Shown here one piece after another: positions 39,464 to 42,611 of a stretch of DNA of 42,611 nucleotides. This DNA comes from Pseudomonadota bacterium (GTDB lineage: Bacteria; Pseudomonadota; Gammaproteobacteria; Burkholderiales; SG8-39). The DNA lies in the NCBI GenBank assembly GCA_021811085.1, contig JAJZPQ010000034.1:1-42611 (forward strand). The letters are read 5' to 3'. Each line of letters begins with the position of its first letter. Position 1 is the first letter of the stretch. The position numbers were made by a program, and so were the translations under genes. The notes below the pieces were generated by a model. That model saw only the letters and a list, made by a program, of their open reading frames with translations, was not told the origin of the DNA and made no database searches.

Positions 39464-40360
39464 ATGGACGCAAACACTTTCCTGATCCAGGTGCTGAACG
39501 GCATCCAGTACGGCCTGCTGCTGTTCCTGGTGGCGAGCGGGCTGACGCTGATCCTGGGCATCATGGGCATCATCAACCTGGCGCACGGCAGCTTCTACAT
39601 GGTCGGCGCCTATCTGGCGTTTTCGCTCGCGCAGCATTTCGGCAGCCTGTGGCTGGCGATGGCGGGCGGCGTGGTGATCGCGGTGGCGATCGGCCTCGCG
39701 CTCGAATGGTTGCTGATCAGCCGGCTCTATCATCGCGACCACCTGTACCAGGTGCTGCTCACCTACGGGCTGATCCTGATCTTCGAGGAGCTGCGCAGCG
39801 TGGTGTTCGGCGACGACGTGCACGGCGTCGCCATACCGGAATTGCTGCGCGCCTCGATCCCGCTGACCGAGACGCTGAGTTACCCGGTGTACCGCCTGTG
39901 GATGTCGGCCGTCTGCATCGTGCTCGCCGCCGGCATGTACCTGCTGATCCAGAAGACGCGCCTCGGAATGACCATCCGCGCCGGCGCGGCCAATCGCGAG
40001 ATGGTGCAATCGCTGGGCATCAATATCAATCTGCTCTATCGCCTGGTGTTCGCGCTGGGCGTGGCGCTCGCCGCGTTCGCCGGCATGATCGCGGCGCCGG
40101 TGGCCTCGGTGTTCCCCGGCATGGGCAATCAGGTGCTGATCGTCTGTTTTGTCGTGGTAGTGATCGGCGGCATCGGCTCGGTGAAAGGCGCGATGCTGGC
40201 GGCGGTCCTGATCGGCCTGGTGGACACGTTCGGCAAAGTGCTCACGCTGCAAATCGGCGGCGTGCAGCTGCTGCCGGAGCTTTCGGGCATGATGATCTAC
40301 GTGCTCATGGCGGCGGTGCTGCTGGCGCGGCCGCAGGGCCTGTTCGGGAAACGCGCCTGA
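39464..40360 (+). CDS. livH: LivH-type ABC transporter permease
   Basis: 298 residues, about eight membrane helices. 'DANTFLIQVLNGIQYGLLLF' starts the family domain, and 'LVASGLTLILGIMGIINLAH' then 'GSFYMVGAYLAFSLAQHFGS' is the LivH signature. The EAA-like coupling loop appears in 'RLGMTIRAGAANREMVQSLG' with 'INLLYRLVFALGVALAAFAG'. It forms, with LivM, the inner-membrane channel of a branched-chain-type uptake system, here most likely for an aromatic acid. No clear ribosome site precedes the ATG, and the leader holds hairpin element copy 4, so its expression may be set differently from the binding-protein genes. Its stop overlaps the livM start (TGATG). Confidence 0.92.
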   Translation: MDANTFLIQVLNGIQYGLLLFLVASGLTLILGIMGIINLAHGSFYMVGAYLAFSLAQHFGSLWLAMAGGVVIAVAIGLALEWLLISRLYHRDHLYQVLLTYGLILIFEELRSVVFGDDVHGVAIPELLRASIPLTETLSYPVYRLWMSAVCIVLAAGMYLLIQKTRLGMTIRAGAANREMVQSLGININLLYRLVFALGVALAAFAGMIAAPVASVFPGMGNQVLIVCFVVVVIGGIGSVKGAMLAAVLIGLVDTFGKVLTLQIGGVQLLPELSGMMIYVLMAAVLLARPQGLFGKRA

Positions 40361-41353
40361 TGCCGCGCACGACCCGAGCGACCGCGGTGTTGCTGCTGTG
40401 CCTGCTCGCGCTCGCCTTGCTGCCCCTGTTCGCGGAGAAGTATTACATCCAGCTGTTCACGAAGATGATGATCATGGCGGTATTCGCCATGAGCCTGGAC
40501 CTGCTCGTCGGCTTTGCCGGGCTGGTGAGTCTGGGGCATGCCGCGTTCTTCGGCCTCGCCGGCTACGCGCTCGCGTTCGCCGCGCCGCAATACGAAGCGG
40601 CCAACCTGTGGCTGTCGCTGCCGCTGGCGATGGCGTGCTCGGGACTGCTCGCGCTCGTCATCGGCGCGCTCGTGCTGCGCACCTCGGGCATTTATTTCAT
40701 CATGGTCACGCTGGCATTCGCGCAAATGCTGTTCTTCCTGTTCCATGACACCAAGATCGGCGGCGGCGCCGACGGGATCTACGTCTACGCCAAGCCGGCG
40801 GCCGCGATCGCGGGCTGGGAGCCGTTCACGCTGGAGAATTACACCCACTTCTATTTCGTGATGCTGGTGCTGCTCGTGCTGGTATACGTCGCATTGCGCC
40901 GCTTGCTCGATTCGCCATTCGGCCGGGTGATCGTCGGCATACGCGTCAACGAGCAGCGCATGCGCTCGCTCGGCTATCGCACCTTCCGCTACAAGCTCGT
41001 CTGCTTCGTGCTGGCAGGCATGCTCGCGGGCATGGCGGGCTATTTCGCCGCGGCGCAGTTCGGTTTCGTCAGTCCGGAGACGCTCAGCTGGCATCAGTCG
41101 GGCGGCGTGTTGATGATGGTCATCCTCGGCGGCATGGGCACGCTCACCGGGGCGGTGGTCGGCGCCTTCGCCATGATTCTGCTCGAGCTCGGCCTGCAGG
41201 GGCTGCCCGAGATCGGCGGGATGGACATCGCCAAGCACTGGCAATTGTTCATGGGCGCGTTCATCGTCGGCGCCGTGCTGCTGCTGCCGCATGGCCTGCT
41301 GAGCCTGTTCCGACTCGGGTCGCGTTTGCGGCGCAAGCCGGCTGGGGCGCACG

Positions 41354-41361
<8 letters not shown>
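40360..41361 (+). CDS. livM: LivM-type ABC transporter permease
   Basis: 333 residues from the ATG that overlaps the livH stop by one base. About nine membrane segments. Signature parts are 'FAMSLDLLVGFAGLVSLGHA' then 'AFFGLAGYALAFAAPQYEAA', 'LRTSGIYFIMVTLAFAQMLF', and the coupling loop 'FGRVIVGIRVNEQRMRSLGY' with 'KLVCFVLAGMLAGMAGYFAA'. It pairs with LivH. The C-terminal tail is basic (RLGSRLRRKPAGAHDE) and overlaps the livG start by eight bases, indicating translational coupling. Confidence 0.93.
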
Positions 41362-42108
<747 letters not shown>

Positions 42109-42112
<4 letters not shown>

Positions 42113-42611
42113 ACGATTCCGCGCTGCTCGACGCCCGCGGCATTCACACCTACTACGGCAGGAGCCACATCCTGCACGGCGTCGATTTCGCCGTGCGCCG
42201 CGGCGAAACCGTGGGCCTGATGGGCAGGAACGGCATGGGCAAGACCACGCTGCTCAGGAGCGTGCTCGGCCTCACGCGCCCGCGCGCGGGCGTGGTGCGC
42301 ATCGGCGGCGTCGACATGACGCGCGCGGCGACCCATGCGATCGTTCGCCGCGGGATCGCCTACGTGCCGGAAGGGCGCGGCATCTTTCCCAACCTGTCGG
42401 TGCGCGAGAACCTGGTGATGGCTGCGCGCGCCGGTGCCGGCGGCCGCCGCGACTGGACCTACGAACGCGTGCTGCAGACGTTTCCGCGCCTGGCGCAGCG
42501 GCTCACGCACGGCGGCGCGCAACTTTCCGGCGGCGAGCAGCAGATGCTGACCATAGGGCGCGCTCTCATGACCAATCCGGACTTGCTGATCCTGGACGAA
42601 GCGACCGAAGG
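42109..42611 (+). CDS. livF: LivF-type ABC transporter ATP-binding protein, 3' end cut by window
   Basis: Partial: 167 codons from the ATG overlapping the livG stop, cut by the window end just after Walker B. Walker A 'GLMGRNGMGKTTLLRSVLGL' (about 36-55), 'GIAYVPEGRGIFPNLSVREN' (Q-loop replacement typical of LivF), signature 'LSGGEQQMLTIGRALMTNPD', and Walker B 'LLILDEATEG'. About 70 residues are missing compared with the usual length. It is the second ATPase of the uptake system; genes beyond it may include the missing box functions. Confidence 0.94.

Overview
The window is GC-rich chromosomal DNA, most likely from a facultatively anaerobic betaproteobacterium. Three things point there: the family-level similarity of nearly every gene, the combination of a box-type (aerobic, CoA-dependent) benzoate pathway with O2-independent ubiquinone genes, and a conserved msrB-yciB-bolA-peptidyl-prolyl isomerase block. 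I cannot name a genus. No rRNA, tRNA or CRISPR array was seen.

Layout. 1-4.8 kb: a DHA2-type MFS exporter (cut by the window edge) behind a DUF1993 gene, a surface-adhesin-E-like exported protein, a cystathionine beta-lyase, a cysteine-rich small protein, a cluster of three DnaA boxes, and a bacteriohemerythrin behind an FNR-like site. 5.0-15 kb: a Gfo/Idh/MocA oxidoreductase and then an acyl-CoA oxidation block of enoyl-CoA hydratase, an unusual acyl-CoA dehydrogenase of the desulfinase-like type, a PsrA-like TetR regulator with its palindromic operator, a long-form acyl-CoA dehydrogenase, a HAD/ECH fusion and a thiolase. 15-18.1 kb: a toxin-antitoxin island with a Phd-nucleotidyltransferase/HEPN pair, a ParD/ParE pair and, beyond a glutathione S-transferase gene, a third RelE/ParE-like pair. 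Two decayed copies of a thiolase 3' end follow the first two pairs. 18.1-19.1 kb: gene-poor, partly less GC-rich debris. 19.1-22.5 kb: minus-strand ubiU-ubiV-ubiT plus a hotdog thioesterase, driven by a convincing class II FNR promoter. 22.6-29.95 kb: housekeeping genes (DUF1415, YaeQ, parvulin, BolA, YciB, MsrB, an AhpD-like protein, SelO, an enoyl-CoA hydratase, a TRIC-type channel).

29.97-42.6 kb is a benzoate catabolic and uptake locus. boxR-boxC-boxB are read leftward. Rightward from a shared operator region run a solute-binding protein, a MioC-like flavodoxin, a DUF4863 protein, benzoate-CoA ligase, a second (Tat-type) solute-binding protein and livHMGF-type ABC transporter genes; the last is cut by the window end. 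Together they would import benzoate or a related aromatic acid, activate it to the CoA thioester, epoxidise it (BoxB) and open the ring (BoxC), with BoxR sensing benzoyl-CoA. The BoxA reductase and the BoxD aldehyde dehydrogenase are not in the window.

The most unusual structures are (i) a four-copy, four-hairpin intergenic element whose stems vary between copies with compensatory changes, (ii) the toxin-antitoxin modules each followed by a remnant of a thiolase 3' end, (iii) a Phd domain fused to a type VII antitoxin nucleotidyltransferase, and (iv) an acyl-CoA dehydrogenase lacking both usual catalytic glutamates.
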